A stretch of 34,917 nt of DNA. It comes from Alphaproteobacteria bacterium (GTDB lineage: Bacteria; Pseudomonadota; Alphaproteobacteria; Caulobacterales; Parvularculaceae). The stretch covers positions 1 through 34,917 of the forward strand of contig JAUHYK010000046.1 in the NCBI GenBank assembly GCA_030426465.1, written 5' to 3'. The notes beneath the pieces are model-generated. The model did no database searches and was not told the DNA's origin. It saw nothing but the letters and a program-made list of their open reading frames with translations. This document shows, piece after piece, positions 34,858 through 34,917 of this stretch (positions within the stretch are counted from its first letter, which is position 1; each line of letters opens with the position of its first letter). The position numbers and the translations under genes were made by a program.

Positions 34858-34917
34858 TGATGAGCCGCAGCAAGATAATCCTGTCAGCCGTCGCCGTTTT
34901 ATCCTGCATTTCGATTC
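34857..34917 (+). CDS. Start of a secreted protein, cut by the window edge
   Basis: ATG ATG at 34857/34860 overlaps the acyltransferase stop by one base. The 20 visible residues, MMSRSKIILSAVAVLSCISI, look like a signal peptide, possibly of a lipoprotein (Cys at residue 17). The tight spacing suggests it belongs to the same operon. The rest lies outside the window. Confidence 0.5.
   Translation, partial: MMSRSKIILSAVAVLSCISI

Overview
The window looks like ordinary chromosome from an alphaproteobacterium. Three things support this: GC-rich codons throughout, an SOS box of the alphaproteobacterial form GTTC-N7-GTTC in front of uvrA, and a CobT-type cobaltochelatase subunit plus a VPLPA-CTERM sorting signal. 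A Parvularculales/Hyphomonadaceae-like marine lineage would fit, but that is a guess from gene style. I see no rRNA, tRNA, CRISPR array, transposase or prophage. About 32 protein genes are supported; one is cut at each window edge.

Layout. 1-7.3 kb: end of a Kelch protein, an S41-like membrane-anchored protein, a secreted unknown, a GNAT acetyltransferase translationally linked to an NAD-dependent epimerase, a CadC-type winged-helix/TolB-like/TPR regulator with phased TGATCA repeats over its start, and two small proteins. 7.3-12.3 kb: a DNA-maintenance block with a histone H1-like Lys-rich protein, ssb and divergent uvrA (SOS box between them), then a SpoIIAA-like protein. 12.3-16 kb: two paralogous secreted amidohydrolases pointing away from each other, enclosing a VPLPA-CTERM surface protein and about 670 bp of hairpin-rich non-coding DNA. 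16-20.2 kb: a small SWIM zinc-finger protein, a TauD-like dioxygenase, and a minus-strand run apt, nnrU, a solute-binding protein and a membrane protein. 20.4-25 kb: an M13 metallopeptidase lipoprotein with a clear terminator, then a large unknown lipoprotein-like protein. 25-31.5 kb: a sensor kinase that lacks its phospho-acceptor histidine, an orphan cobT, and a minus-strand group made of a YceI lipoprotein, a cytochrome b561-YceI fusion and a nitroreductase. 31.6-34.9 kb: a fused E1 alpha/beta 2-oxoacid dehydrogenase overlapping a FabD-like acyltransferase with altered substrate-binding residues, followed by the start of a secreted protein.

Most interesting signals: (1) the E1-acyltransferase pair, with no E2 gene in the window and the malonyl-binding Arg apparently replaced by Met, which suggests a dedicated route for loading a non-malonyl acyl group; (2) the kinase with Leu where the H-box His should be; (3) the histone-like/ssb/uvrA block, in which UvrA carries a Lys-rich tail resembling the histone-like protein and the intergenic DNA has phased A-tracts; (4) the paralogous amidohydrolase/VPLPA-CTERM island with its structured spacer. 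No single unmistakable new defence or mobile system is visible.
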